A stretch of 64,000 nt of DNA from Cellulomonas sp. P24 (GCF_024704385.1 NZ_JAJDFX010000002.1:2728001-2792000), one strand, 5' to 3'. Shown: positions 17,830-27,025, counted from the stretch's first letter. The notes: generated by a model not told the origin, from the letters alone. A program made the numbers and translations.

Positions 17830-19065
17830 TCACCTCTGCGTGATCGAGATGTGCGCCTCGAGCTCCTCGGCGGGGACCGGTCGCCCGACGAGGAACCCCT
17901 GCCCGCGCCGGCACCCGATCGCGCGCAAGGCGTCGAGCTGCCCACGGGTCTCGATGCCCTCGGCGACCAGGGAGGTCCCCATCGCGTGCGCGAGCATCGC
18001 GATCCCGGAGATCACTGCTGCGCTGCGGGAGTCCGTGTCGACCTCCTTCACGAACGATCGGTCGATCTTCACGATGTCGATCGGCAGCTTCTGCAGGTAG
18101 GCCAGCGACGACAACCCGGTGCCGAAGTCGTCGAGGGCGATCCGCACCCCCAGGTCACGGAGCTCGACGACCCGGTCGAGCGCGCTGCTGAAGTCGCGGA
18201 TGATCGCGGTCTCGGTGATCTCCACGCAGAGGTGCTCGGCCTTGAGCCCCGAGTTCGTGAGAGCGGAGGCGACGTGGGTGACGACACCGGGGTCGTCGAG
18301 GTGCGTCGCCGAGATGTTGACCGCGACCGTGAGGGTCCGGCAGGCCGACCCCTCCGCGCGCCACCGCGCCGTCTGGCGCGTGGCCTCGCCGAGGACGAAC
18401 ACCTCGAGCGGCACGATCAGGCCGGTGCGCTCGGCGAGCGGGATGAAGTCCGCCGGCGGGACCAGTCCCCGATGCGGGTGCTGCCACCTGACGAGGGCCT
18501 CGACCCCGACGACCTCCTCGCTGTCGAGCTCGAAGATCGGCTGGTAGTGCACCACGAGCTCGTGGTGGTTGAGGGCGGCGCGCAGCTCGCGGGCGTCGTG
18601 CGCGTCGCGGACCTTGGTGAGGATCGCGACGCGTGACTCGTGCGACAGCCACGAGACGAGCAGGGCGATCGCGACGAAGATGAGCAGTCGTCCCATCCAG
18701 TTGCCGGTGGACTGCTCGACGGCGCCCTCGACGTCGAGCAGGCTCAGCGGACCCGAGACGATCCCTGCGGCGATCGCGGTGAGCAGGGCCGTGTGCCAGC
18801 GGAACCGGGTCGCGGCGATGAGGATCGGGAGGTAGAAGGCCTGGGGCGCGACGGACTCGGTGCCACCGGCGAGATACGTGACGAGCCACGCACCGGCGAG
18901 CGTGATCAGGATGATGACGGCCGCGAAGAACGACCGGGCCCGGTGCGAGGCGTAGAAGGCACCCGTCAACCGGCTCTCGATCGCGGAGGGGAACCCGTCG
19001 TGCGTGGTGCGGTCGTCGTGGGCGCGATGCCCGTCCGCGGCGTCCTGTGCCGGGCCAGCCGTCAT
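17830..19065 (-). CDS. Membrane-bound EAL-domain cyclic-di-GMP phosphodiesterase
   Basis: 411 residues. Residues about 45-145 contain three to four hydrophobic segments (FFAAVIILITLAGAW, YLPILIAATRF, TALLTAIAAGIV, LLIFVAIALLVSWL), then a short helical linker and the EAL domain from about residue 162. Catalytic and metal-binding motifs are all present: GVEALVRW (Glu189), NISATHL, VEITETA, ALDDFGTG, KIDRSFV, AEGIET and GFLVGRP. There is no GGDEF domain. Predicted to hydrolyse c-di-GMP to pGpG at the membrane. The 240 bases downstream to the next gene hold nothing convincing. Confidence 0.92.
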   Translation of the reverse strand: MTAGPAQDAADGHRAHDDRTTHDGFPSAIESRLTGAFYASHRARSFFAAVIILITLAGAWLVTYLAGGTESVAPQAFYLPILIAATRFRWHTALLTAIAAGIVSGPLSLLDVEGAVEQSTGNWMGRLLIFVAIALLVSWLSHESRVAILTKVRDAHDARELRAALNHHELVVHYQPIFELDSEEVVGVEALVRWQHPHRGLVPPADFIPLAERTGLIVPLEVFVLGEATRQTARWRAEGSACRTLTVAVNISATHLDDPGVVTHVASALTNSGLKAEHLCVEITETAIIRDFSSALDRVVELRDLGVRIALDDFGTGLSSLAYLQKLPIDIVKIDRSFVKEVDTDSRSAAVISGIAMLAHAMGTSLVAEGIETRGQLDALRAIGCRRGQGFLVGRPVPAEELEAHISITQR

Positions 19066-19184
19066 CGCGCCCCCTCCCAGACACCGCAGCGCATGACCTA
19101 CCGGCCACCAGCATGTTCCCGCGCCCGGCCCGGCGCAAGGTCAGGGCCATGCGGACGAGACGCTGACGGCCCGTCGACCAGGGG

Positions 19185-20042
19185 CTACCGCGCGGCAGGC
19201 CCGACGTGGTCGCGCCACGAGTGGGCCGGCTCGAACCCGAGCAGACGTCGGGCGCCGTCGATCGCGAGCAGCGTCTCGAACTCTCCGAGCGGGCGCGTGA
19301 TCTCGACGTCCGGGAACACCTCGGCGAGCAGGTCGGCCGACGGGCGGTCCATGATCGTGTCCGCCGCCGCGATGATGACGTTGCTCGACCCGGTGACGTC
19401 GGCCTCGAGAGCGAGCCGGAACGCCGCCGCGACGTCGCGGGAGTCGATGTACCCCCACAGGTTCCACGACCGGAGCCGCGCGTCGCCCCAGTACCCGGGA
19501 ACCGCCGCGTAGTCCTCCGGCCGGAAGATGTTCGACAGCCGCAGCCCGACGAACGGGATGCCGGACCACGCGGAGATGTGCTCGGCCATCTGCTCGCCGA
19601 CCACCTTCGACAGGGCGTAGGTGGACGTCGGCACCGGGAAGTGGTCCTCGTCGACCGGGGCGTAGCGCGGAGGCACGTCGAACGGCAGCCCGAGGGTCGT
19701 CTCGCTCGAGGCCCAGACGACCCGCTCGAGCCCGAGGCGCTGCGCGGCGAGGAAGACGTTCGCGTTCGCGGCGTTGTTCGCGTTCAGGGTGTGCGGTGCG
19801 GGCGCGTGGCCCGGGGCCGGGATGTTCCCCAGGTGCACCACCGCGTCGGCCCCGGCGAGGACCTCGAGCGCCTGCCCGTAGTCGGTCAGCTCGGCCCGCA
19901 GCAGGGGCACGCCCAGCAGCCCGGGGTCGCCGGTGGGTCCGACGGCATCGGTCGCGACCACGTGGTAGCCGTGGGCGAGGAGGTCGGCGACGACGGCGCG
20001 TCCCGCCTTCCCGAATGCTCCGGTGACGGCAACGGTGGTCAT
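19185..20042 (-). CDS. NAD(P)-dependent epimerase/dehydratase (extended SDR)
   Basis: 285 residues. ATG 20042 has the strong site AGGAGGATCG. Cofactor-binding motif VTGAFGKAG (GxxGxxG variant), then DAVVHLGNIPAPG, the catalytic Ser region VVWASSETTLG, and the YxxxK pair in TYALSKVVGEQM. The substrate segment GLRLSNIFRPEDY and VAAAFRLALEA are typical of sugar-nucleotide or related epimerases. The true substrate is unknown. The leader carries the octamer repeat at 20053-20099. Confidence 0.88.
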   Translation of the reverse strand: MTTVAVTGAFGKAGRAVVADLLAHGYHVVATDAVGPTGDPGLLGVPLLRAELTDYGQALEVLAGADAVVHLGNIPAPGHAPAPHTLNANNAANANVFLAAQRLGLERVVWASSETTLGLPFDVPPRYAPVDEDHFPVPTSTYALSKVVGEQMAEHISAWSGIPFVGLRLSNIFRPEDYAAVPGYWGDARLRSWNLWGYIDSRDVAAAFRLALEADVTGSSNVIIAAADTIMDRPSADLLAEVFPDVEITRPLGEFETLLAIDGARRLLGFEPAHSWRDHVGPAAR

Positions 20043-20052
20043 CGATCCTCCT

Positions 20053-20099
20053 GGTGGCGGGGTGGCGGGGTGGCGGGGTGGCGGGGTGGCGGGGTGGCG
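20053..20099. repeat. G-rich octamer tandem repeat (GGTGGCGG)n, about 5.9 copies
   Basis: Five perfect GGTGGCGG units plus seven bases of a sixth, ending 11 bases before the reverse-strand epimerase start codon, so it fills the 5' leader. The G-rich strand has many GG and GGGG runs and could fold into a quadruplex on the template strand. Confidence 0.9.
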
Positions 20100-20116
20100 A
20101 CGGACGTGCGGCAGGA

Positions 20117-20148
20117 GTGGGGAGCCTCGGTCGTCCGAGGCTCCCCAC
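20117..20148 (-). terminator. Strong hairpin downstream of zinc alcohol dehydrogenase
   Basis: GTGGGGAGCCTCGG and CCGAGGCTCCCCAC form a perfect 14-bp stem around TCGT. It lies behind the stop of the reverse-strand dehydrogenase (20215) and ahead of the epimerase leader, so it probably separates the two transcription units. No T tract, as is common at this GC content. Confidence 0.7.
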
Positions 20149-20214
20149 GGTAGTACGTGAGCGGGACCCTGGCCGCTCGCCCTGCACGGACGCCCGAGCG
20201 CCCGGCCCGGGTCG

Positions 20215-21255
20215 CTACCCGACGGTCACCAGGGTCTTGACCACCCCGGGGGCACGGTTCGCCATGTCCGCGAACGCGAGCTCGATCTCGTCGAACGGAC
20301 GCTGGGAGGTGAACATCGGCGTGGGGTCGAGCCGGCCCTGCGCGATCATCGCCAGCAGCATGTCCATGTGCCTGAGGTCGCCCAGACCGCTCCACCAGGA
20401 GACGTTCTTGAAGAGGAGGTCGGCGAACGGCAGCTGGATCGGACCGGCCGGGATGCCGACGACGCTGATGCGGCCTCCGACGACGACGACCTGCCCGGCG
20501 AGGGTGATCGTGCCCTGGAGCCCGACCGCCTCGACGACCGCCTCCGCGCCGCGACCCGACGTGAGCTCGGCGACCTGGGCCGCGACGTCGCCGTCGGCCG
20601 CGAGCGTGTGGGTCGCACCGAGGGCACGCGCCACCTCGAGGCGGTCCGGGAGCGCGTCGACCGCGATCACCGCACGCGGTCCGTACAGGCTCGCGGTGTG
20701 CACGGCCGAGAGTCCCACGGGCCCGCAACCGAGCACGAGCACGGTGGCACCGGGTGCGGTGACCGCGTGCGAGACGGCCGTCCACCCGGTCGACAGCACG
20801 TCGCCGACGGTCAACGCCTGCGCGTCGGTGACCGGCTCGGGGACGATGCTGAGGTCACGGTCCGCCCACGGGACCCGGATCAGCTCGGCCTGCGCGCCGC
20901 CCCACCCGCCCCACGCGTCACCGGAGCCGAGGACGCCGCCCCGGTCGCACCGTTGCGTCTGCTCGGCGCGGCAGGACGCGCACGTCCCGCACCAGGGTGC
21001 GGCAGGGCCGACGACGCGGTCGCCGACCTTCACCTGGGAGACCGCCGCCCCGACCTCGACGACGCGTCCGACGTACTCGTGCCCGAGGGCGAACCCCCAG
21101 GGGGTCGGGAGGTGGCCGTGGACGAGATGGACGTCGGAGCCGCAGATCGTCGTGGCGGAGACCTGGACGATCACGTCGGTCGGCGCCTGGATCTCGGGGT
21201 CCGGGGCCTCGATCAGACGGACGGATCCCTGGGCGTCGCAGTACATCTCGCGCAT
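20215..21255 (-). CDS. Zinc-dependent alcohol dehydrogenase (MDR family)
   Basis: 346 residues from ATG 21255 (GGGAAGG 8 bases upstream; GTG 21264 less likely). Catalytic zinc ligands are Cys in TICGSDVHLV and His-Glu in ALGHEYVG. The structural zinc loop is CGTCASCRAEQTQRC, four cysteines. The Rossmann motif is VLVLGCGPVGLSAV, followed by AVDALPDRLEVARALGA; the Asp favours NAD. It oxidises or reduces an alcohol or polyol; the substrate is not readable. A paralogue with the same layout is at 37598-38653. Confidence 0.93.
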   Translation of the reverse strand: MREMYCDAQGSVRLIEAPDPEIQAPTDVIVQVSATTICGSDVHLVHGHLPTPWGFALGHEYVGRVVEVGAAVSQVKVGDRVVGPAAPWCGTCASCRAEQTQRCDRGGVLGSGDAWGGWGGAQAELIRVPWADRDLSIVPEPVTDAQALTVGDVLSTGWTAVSHAVTAPGATVLVLGCGPVGLSAVHTASLYGPRAVIAVDALPDRLEVARALGATHTLAADGDVAAQVAELTSGRGAEAVVEAVGLQGTITLAGQVVVVGGRISVVGIPAGPIQLPFADLLFKNVSWWSGLGDLRHMDMLLAMIAQGRLDPTPMFTSQRPFDEIELAFADMANRAPGVVKTLVTVG

Positions 21256-21356
21256 GGTGCACACCTTCCCTGGTTGGCCCCTGCTCTCCTCACGCTAGGC
21301 AGGGGGCGCCGACCGGCGAGGGACGAAGGTCCATGCGGTGCGTGCGTACGGCAGGG

Positions 21357-22472
21357 TCAGCGCGGGAGGGTGAGCGGATCCCGTCCGAACAGGTCGGCCA
21401 TCGGCCCGGTCATGAGGTCGGACCCCTTGATGGCGCTGGTCTCCTGCGGGCCGCGCATCACCCGTGCCCCGGACTCGTCGACGAGCTGCGACGCGCCGCC
21501 GGCAGGGCCGAGCGGCAGCACGATCAGCTCCGGCGCCGGGGTGTAGGTCGCGGTGGCCGGACGGCCGGCGATGAGCGAGGCGATGTTCTCCGCGACGACG
21601 GCGGCATGCGCTCGGGCGGCGCTGGCCCGCTTGCTCTCGGGGACGTCCGTGATGTCGCCGATCGCGAAGACCGACTCGTACCCGACGACGTTGAGCGTGT
21701 TGGTCACCTGGACGCGCCCGCCGCCGATCACCCGGCGGGAGAGCTCGGTGCCGAGGTAGTCCGTGGTGACCGATGCGTCGTGGCACCGGAACCAGACCTG
21801 CGCGCTGATCTCCTGGCCGGCCGTGGTCGCGACCGTGAACGGCTCGAACGTCCCGACGTCCGACGGGGGCAGGTACCCGAGGGCGGCCCCGAGCTCGAAC
21901 ACCACGCCCCGCGCCTCGAGCTGGCTCCGGATCGACTCACGCACCTCCGGCAGGAAGTCCCCGTTCGTGAGGATGTCGTCCTCCTGGTCGACGACGGTCA
22001 CCCCGACGTTCCGGAACGACGAGGTGAGCTCGCCGGCGAGCTCGAGCCCGACGGGCCCGGCCCCCACGATCAGGACACGGTCGGCCACCGCCAGCGCCTC
22101 GCGCAGCCGCGCCAGCCGAGCCGCGGCCACGGACGTCTGGTTCTCGAGGAACTTCGCGGGGAACGGGTACCCGGTGCCGGTCGCGAGGACGAGGTAGTCG
22201 GTGTCGATCGCCTCGTCGGCCGAGAGCCGCACCTGGGTCGGGGTCGCGGTCCGTACCCAGTCGTGCACGATCCGGCCGTGGGTCAGCAGGCGGTCGTAGG
22301 GGATGAAGATGCGGTCCTGCCAGTCCGGGTCCACCGCGGCGCGCAGGGCGCCGACCGCGTGCACGAACGCGTCCTTCGGCTCGATCAGCACCACGTCGGC
22401 GACGTCGTCGAGGGCCTTCGCCACGGCGGCCCCGCCGTAGCCGCCGCCCACCACCACCACACGCTGCTGCAT
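21357..22472 (-). CDS. FAD-dependent NAD(P)H oxidoreductase, AIF/FSP1-like (NDH-2-related)
   Basis: 371 residues from ATG 22472 (GGGGAG upstream). FAD-binding start RVVVVGGGYGGAAVAKAL, second dinucleotide motif RVLIVGAGPVGLELAGEL, the ATGTGYPFPAKF strand that links the two, and the C-terminal FAD segment VFAIGDITDVPESKRAS. This two-Rossmann layout is that of class II NADH dehydrogenases and FSP1/AIF-type flavoproteins, which pass electrons to quinones. The C-terminal membrane-binding helices of true NDH-2 are not obvious, so the acceptor is uncertain. Confidence 0.88.
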   Translation of the reverse strand: MQQRVVVVGGGYGGAAVAKALDDVADVVLIEPKDAFVHAVGALRAAVDPDWQDRIFIPYDRLLTHGRIVHDWVRTATPTQVRLSADEAIDTDYLVLATGTGYPFPAKFLENQTSVAAARLARLREALAVADRVLIVGAGPVGLELAGELTSSFRNVGVTVVDQEDDILTNGDFLPEVRESIRSQLEARGVVFELGAALGYLPPSDVGTFEPFTVATTAGQEISAQVWFRCHDASVTTDYLGTELSRRVIGGGRVQVTNTLNVVGYESVFAIGDITDVPESKRASAARAHAAVVAENIASLIAGRPATATYTPAPELIVLPLGPAGGASQLVDESGARVMRGPQETSAIKGSDLMTGPMADLFGRDPLTLPR

Positions 22473-22703
22473 CGACAGTCTCCCCTCGGGTGACACCGCG
22501 GACCACGGGTGCGGGCGCGTCCTCCGATGATCGTACGAACAGCCACGTCAGGAGCGGGACGTACGGCCGCCGCGTCCGAGGACCCCGAGGTCGGCCGGTC
22601 GACGGACCGGGGTCGGATCAGGGCGTTCCCGGATGGTGCCGCACCCGTGCCGTTGAGAGCCTGGAGGGGTCAGAGCACCACGAGCACGAGAAGGGCGACG
22701 TCA

Positions 22704-22913
22704 GTGAACTCCATCCATGAGGCGATGGGCCGTGAAGGCCTCTACCGGCCGCGCGAGGGCCGTGTCCTGGGAGGGGTGTGCGCCGGCCTGGGCCGTCGGT
22801 TCGGTCTGGACCCGTGGCCCGCGCGACTCCTGTTCATCCTGCTGCTGATGATCATCCCCGGCAGCCAGATCCTCATCTACCCCGTCCTGTGGATCCTCAT
22901 GCCGTCGGACTGA
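22704..22913 (+). CDS. PspC-domain small membrane protein
   Basis: 69 residues from GTG 22704, with AAGGG 8 bases upstream. It is almost entirely a PspC domain: LYRPREGRVLGGVCAGLGRRFGLDPWPARLLFILLLM, then a second hydrophobic stretch ILIYPVLWILMPSD. PspC proteins sense envelope stress and can act with PspA or with two-component systems; none is adjacent here. Its 3' side faces the long palindrome at 22999-23066. Confidence 0.88.
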   Translation: MNSIHEAMGREGLYRPREGRVLGGVCAGLGRRFGLDPWPARLLFILLLMIIPGSQILIYPVLWILMPSD

Positions 22914-22998
22914 TTCCCGCACCTTCGTCCTGCGCCAAGCTGCCCCGGGGCGGGGCCGCCCCAGCCGCCAGCCGCCCCAAGTCACCCCAGCCGTCCCG

Positions 22999-23066
22999 CG
23001 AGATCACACAGGAGGGCCGAGATCGCACCGTGCATGGTGCGATCTCGGCCCTCCTGTGCGATCTCG
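22999..23066. repeat. Long intergenic palindrome, 31-bp arms, 6-base loop
   Basis: 22999-23029 is the inverse complement of 23036-23066 with a single mismatch (23006/23059); the loop is GTGCAT. Each arm itself contains two related parts, GAGATCACAC and GAGATCGCAC, around AGGAGGGCC. It lies between the convergent pspC and ABC permease genes and could end transcription from both sides, but the arms are far longer than a usual terminator and there is no T tract; it may be a dispersed palindromic repeat. Confidence 0.9.
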
Positions 23067-23085
23067 GCGAGGTGTGGTGGGTGGG

Positions 23086-25641
23086 TCAGTCGTAGGTGAC
23101 GGCGTCGAGGACGGGGAGCCGGGCGGCACGGGTCGCGGGCCAGGCGGCGGCGAGGACGCCGACCACGGCCGCGAGCACGAGCATCCACGCCAGCTGCGCC
23201 CACGGGATCACCAGTGTCGTGAGGCCCGAGTCGGCGAGGACGGTCGGGAGCGCCGCGGCCAGAACGACGCCGATCGTCACGCCGATCGACGTCCCGAACA
23301 GCGCGGTCAGCACCGACTCGATCGTGACGACGCCCGCGAGCTGGAGCCGGCCGAGGCCGACCGCCCGCATGAGCCCGATCTCCCGCGTGCGTTCGATCAC
23401 CGACAGGGCGAGCGTGTTGACGATCCCGAGGATCGCGATCACGACCGACAGTCCCAGCAGCGCGTAGAGGATCACGAGCACCTGGTTGACCTGGTCGGCG
23501 AGCTGCGACGCGAAGTCCTTCTGGTCGAGCACGGACAGGACGACGTAGGGCTTGGCGACCTCGACCAGATCGGCCCGGAGCCGGTCCGCCGTGACCCCGG
23601 CAGCCGGGGTGACGAAGACCGTGTTGATCTGCTGCTTCGCCGTCGGGACGAGCGTGGCCGAGAGCGAGTCCGGCACGACCACCTCGACGCCGAGAGCCTT
23701 CGAGTCGATCACCGCACCGACCGTGGCGGTCGTGGCACCGGTGTCCGTCGTGAACGTCAACGTGTCGCCGACGGCCCAGCCGTGGTCCTTCGCCGCGGTC
23801 TTCTGGACGGCGACCTCACCGGCCGCCAGCGAGTCGAGCGACCCGTCGACGGTCGTGACGTCGAGAGACCGACCGAACGCCGCGGCCGGTGCACCGACGA
23901 ACATCGTGGCGTCCTTCTCGGACGGCGTCGCCCCACCCGTGGTGACCAGGGCGGACGCGAACGACAGCGCATCCGCGTGGGAGACCGAGGGGAGCCGGTC
24001 GATCGCGGCGACCGCACCGGACGGGATCGCCCCGGTCGCCGACTGGACCAGGAGGTCCGCCCGCATCTCGTTCGCGACGACCGCGCGGGTCGACTCCTGG
24101 GTCGAGGCCGCGAGGGTCGACGCCGCCCCCACGAGGGCCATGCCGATCATGAGGGCGCCGGCCGTGTTGGCGGTGCGTCGGGGGTTGCGCGTGACGTTGC
24201 CGCGCGCGAGCCGGCCGAGCGGCTTCACGGTCACGACGAACACCGCCGCGAGCACCCCGAGCACGCTGCGCGCGATCACCGGGGACAGCAGCAGCATCCC
24301 GAGCACGAGGCCGACGGCCGCGTACCCGACGAGCGCACCACCGTTCGCGTCGGCGACGGTCACCGACGCCGCGAGTGCGGCGAGCCCCCCGATGACGAGG
24401 ACACCCCCGACGAGGGCCCGGACGCGGAGCGAGCGCTCGTGGACGACGACGTCGTCACGCATGGCCTCGACCGGAGGTGTGAGTGCCGCGCGACGAGCCG
24501 GCAGGGCTGCGGCGGCGACGCTGACGAGGGTCCCGACCGCGAGCGAGATCAGGACGGTCGAGCGGTCGAGCGGGATCGACCCCGACAGGTCCATCCCCAT
24601 GCTCTCGAACAGGATCCGGAGCAGCGAGACGAGCCCGAGCCCCGCACCGACGCCCAGGACCGAGCCGAGCACGCCGACGACGGCCGCCTGCGTGAGGATC
24701 GAGCTGAACACCTGCAGCGGGGACGCGCCCACCGCGCGCAGCAGCGCGAACTCGCGCATCCGCTGCCGCACCGACATCGAGAACGTGTTGGCGATGATGA
24801 AGGCGCCGACGAACAACGAGATCGCAGCGAAGATCATGAGGAACGTCGTGACGAAGCCGAGCATCGTCTCGATGCTCGCCCGCGACTCCGCGCGCATCGC
24901 GTCGCCGGTCACCGCCTCGGCCGTCGGGCCGATCACCGGGGCGATCCGGTCGACCAGCGTGCGCTCCGGGATGCCGGGGTCGCCGAGCACGGTGATCGTC
25001 GAGACCTGCCCGTCGGGTGCGTAGGCGGCGGTCGCGGTCGGGACGTCGACGAACGTGATCGTGGCGCCGGCCATCGGTGCCCCCATCGAGATCTCGCCGA
25101 CCACGGTGACCTCGCGCAGCTCTCCGCCGATGACGACGCTCGTGCGGTCGCCGACGTGCAGCCCGGACGCGGCCAGGGTGGCGGACTCGATCGCGATCTC
25201 GTCGGGCCCGTGAGGTGCGCGACCGTCGGTGATCGCGAGGGTGTCGTCCTGGGGGTACAGCGCGGTCGCGAAGCTCGGGGCCTGGGTGCTGGTCACCGCG
25301 GTCCCGTCGGCGCCGACCAGGACGATCGGGCCGCTGATGTCGGGCAGTGCCATGCGGACGCCAGGGACGGCGTCGATCGCCGACGCGAGGTCCATCGGGA
25401 CCCTGGTGCGGACCTCGCCGACCTGGGTGCCGGTGGCCGTGTCGGCGGATGCCGGCTGGCTCCCGCGGACGTAGGCGTCACCGACCATGGCCGAGTCGAT
25501 GATCCCGCTGAACGTCGACGAGAGCATCGTCCGCAGCGAGAACGTGCCCGCCACGAAGGCCACCCCGAGCGTCACGGCGAGGACGGAGAGCAGGAACCGG
25601 ACCAGGTGGGCCCGGATCCCGCGTAGCGCGACCCGGCCCAT
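23086..25641 (-). CDS. ABC transporter permease, MacB/FtsX type, large
   Basis: 851 residues with two FtsX modules. The N-terminus has a membrane helix (FLLSVLAVTLGVAFVAGTF) and a large extracytoplasmic domain (about residues 45-240). Then a three-helix FtsX unit (FLMIFAAISLFVGAFIIANTF and FALLRAVGASPLQVF, the family's helix-after-loop motif), a middle pair of helices, a second extracytoplasmic domain, and a C-terminal unit with VIERTREIGLMRAVGLGRLQL. This fits exporters of lipids, peptides or drugs with a mechanotransmission role. Its start overlaps the stop of the ATPase gene (TGATG), so the two subunits are co-translated. Confidence 0.93.
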   Translation of the reverse strand: MGRVALRGIRAHLVRFLLSVLAVTLGVAFVAGTFSLRTMLSSTFSGIIDSAMVGDAYVRGSQPASADTATGTQVGEVRTRVPMDLASAIDAVPGVRMALPDISGPIVLVGADGTAVTSTQAPSFATALYPQDDTLAITDGRAPHGPDEIAIESATLAASGLHVGDRTSVVIGGELREVTVVGEISMGAPMAGATITFVDVPTATAAYAPDGQVSTITVLGDPGIPERTLVDRIAPVIGPTAEAVTGDAMRAESRASIETMLGFVTTFLMIFAAISLFVGAFIIANTFSMSVRQRMREFALLRAVGASPLQVFSSILTQAAVVGVLGSVLGVGAGLGLVSLLRILFESMGMDLSGSIPLDRSTVLISLAVGTLVSVAAAALPARRAALTPPVEAMRDDVVVHERSLRVRALVGGVLVIGGLAALAASVTVADANGGALVGYAAVGLVLGMLLLSPVIARSVLGVLAAVFVVTVKPLGRLARGNVTRNPRRTANTAGALMIGMALVGAASTLAASTQESTRAVVANEMRADLLVQSATGAIPSGAVAAIDRLPSVSHADALSFASALVTTGGATPSEKDATMFVGAPAAAFGRSLDVTTVDGSLDSLAAGEVAVQKTAAKDHGWAVGDTLTFTTDTGATTATVGAVIDSKALGVEVVVPDSLSATLVPTAKQQINTVFVTPAAGVTADRLRADLVEVAKPYVVLSVLDQKDFASQLADQVNQVLVILYALLGLSVVIAILGIVNTLALSVIERTREIGLMRAVGLGRLQLAGVVTIESVLTALFGTSIGVTIGVVLAAALPTVLADSGLTTLVIPWAQLAWMLVLAAVVGVLAAAWPATRAARLPVLDAVTYD

Positions 25642-26513
25642 CAGACGTCCGTCCCGGTCGTCCCGACGCCGAGCACCTCGGCGTCGGCGCTGTGGTGGAG
25701 GGCCGCCCGGTGGTCTCCGCGGACGTCGTCGGCCCCGAGCGAGCGGAGCGCGCTCAGGACGGAGTCGGGCGTCGGGTCGGTGATCTCGCCGACGAGTCGT
25801 CCGTCGGCCAGGAACAGGACCCGGTGGGCGTACGACGCCGCTGTCGGGTCGTGGGTCACCATGACGACGGTCTGCCCGAGCTCGTCCACCGAGCGGCGGA
25901 GGAACCCGAGGACCTCGTGCGCCGACCTCGAGTCGAGGTTCCCGGTCGGCTCGTCGGCGAACACGACCGCGGGCCGTGACACCAGGGCGCGGGCGCAGGC
26001 CACGCGCTGCTGCTGGCCGCCGGACAGCTCACTCGGACGGTGGCCGAGCCGGTTGCGGAGCCCGACGGCGTCGACGACCGCGTCGAACTGCGCGCGGTCG
26101 ACCGGTCGTCGCGCGATGTCGAGCGGGAGGGTGATGTTCTCGGCGGCCGTGAGCGTCGGCACGAGGTTGAACGCCTGGAAGATGAACCCGAGCCGGGTGC
26201 GGCGCAGCCTGGTGAGCTGGCGCTGGTTCATGCGGCCGACGTCCTCGCCGTCGACGACGACGGTCCCGGCGGTCGGTGTGTCCAGGCCGGCCATGCAGTG
26301 CATCAGCGTCGACTTGCCGGAGCCGGACGGCCCCATGATCGCGGTGAGCTCTCCTCGGGTGAAGTCGACGTCGATCCCGGCGAGCGCGTGCACCGCGGTG
26401 TCGCCCGACCCGTAGGTCTTGACGAGGTCGCGTGCCGTCGCCACGGCGCGAGCCGTGTGCGCGGGGTCGAGCAGGGAGGTCGCGGCGGTGAGGTCCGGTG
26501 TACGCGTGGGCAT
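25641..26513 (-). CDS. ABC transporter ATP-binding protein, MacB/LolD type
   Basis: 290 residues, ATG 26513 with GAGAAGAG upstream. Walker A GPSGSGKST, Q-loop IFQAFNLVPTLTA, signature LSGGQQQR, Walker B AVVFADEPTGNLD, and H-loop VMVTHD are all intact. The FQAFNL / EPTGNLD pair is characteristic of the MacB-LolD subfamily that drives FtsX-type permeases, and the next gene is such a permease. An acidic-to-His-rich C-terminal extension (RGDHRAALHHSADA) of about 30 residues follows the nucleotide-binding domain. The cargo is unknown. Confidence 0.94.
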   Translation of the reverse strand: MPTRTPDLTAATSLLDPAHTARAVATARDLVKTYGSGDTAVHALAGIDVDFTRGELTAIMGPSGSGKSTLMHCMAGLDTPTAGTVVVDGEDVGRMNQRQLTRLRRTRLGFIFQAFNLVPTLTAAENITLPLDIARRPVDRAQFDAVVDAVGLRNRLGHRPSELSGGQQQRVACARALVSRPAVVFADEPTGNLDSRSAHEVLGFLRRSVDELGQTVVMVTHDPTAASYAHRVLFLADGRLVGEITDPTPDSVLSALRSLGADDVRGDHRAALHHSADAEVLGVGTTGTDV

Positions 26514-26792
26514 GACGCTCTTCTCGCTGTGATGGAGGGGTGGCGCGGGTACAGGGACGATGCTTCCGAGCCGCGGCGCCCGTGGCGATCCGGGAGCGCC
26601 CTGAGTCGTCCCTGAGAGCACCCTGAGCGTGTGCCGACGGCGATCGGGGTCGTCACTCCTCGCCGAGGGTCGAACGACCAGGCCAGGCCCTCTGCCGGGG
26701 CCGCGCACGGCGTGCGGCCGCGGACGCCGCCGGGCGGGTGAATACGTGGTCCGGGTGTGGACGCCCGCGCCGCGGGCCGCGAGGATGAGGCC

Positions 26793-26984
26793 ATGCACGA
26801 GGAGCGGGAGCTGCGGGTCGAGGTGTCGGACGCCGACATCCACCTGGCCAAGGCCGACTGGTTGGCGGCCCGCGACGGGGGTTTCCCCGAGATCGTCGTG
26901 GCCGACGCCTTCGAGGTGTACCGGCGTCTGATCTCCGCTCAGGCGCAGCAGCTTGCGGATGAGTTCCGACGACTTCGGTCGTAG
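26793..26984 (+). CDS. Small hypothetical protein
   Basis: 63 residues from ATG 26793 (GAGGATGAGG upstream). Charged, probably helical throughout: DADIHLAKADWLAARDGG and AFEVYRRLISAQAQQLADEFRRL. No membrane segment or recognised domain. It precedes the cold-shock gene by 180 bases. An upstream in-frame start at 26757 is less well supported. Confidence 0.6.
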   Translation: MHEERELRVEVSDADIHLAKADWLAARDGGFPEIVVADAFEVYRRLISAQAQQLADEFRRLRS

Positions 26985-26986
26985 TC

Positions 26987-27025
26987 TTGTGCTCTTTGGC
27001 ACTTGGTGGGTTAGGGTGATACCTG
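26987..27025 (+). promoter_or_regulatory. Probable promoter region of the cold-shock gene
   Basis: TAGGGT (27012-27017) matches the actinobacterial -10 form TAGRRT; TTGTGC (26987-26992) lies 19 bases before it. TTGGCA (26996) with TACCTG (27020) is an alternative pair. Either leaves a leader of about 140 bases before the start codon, which is usual for cold-shock mRNAs. Confidence 0.4.

Noticed and set aside
23056-25626. 856-residue forward open frame opposite the ABC permease
   Set aside because: Asp/Arg/His-rich antisense shadow with no hydrophobic core; the reverse frame gives a full FtsX permease.
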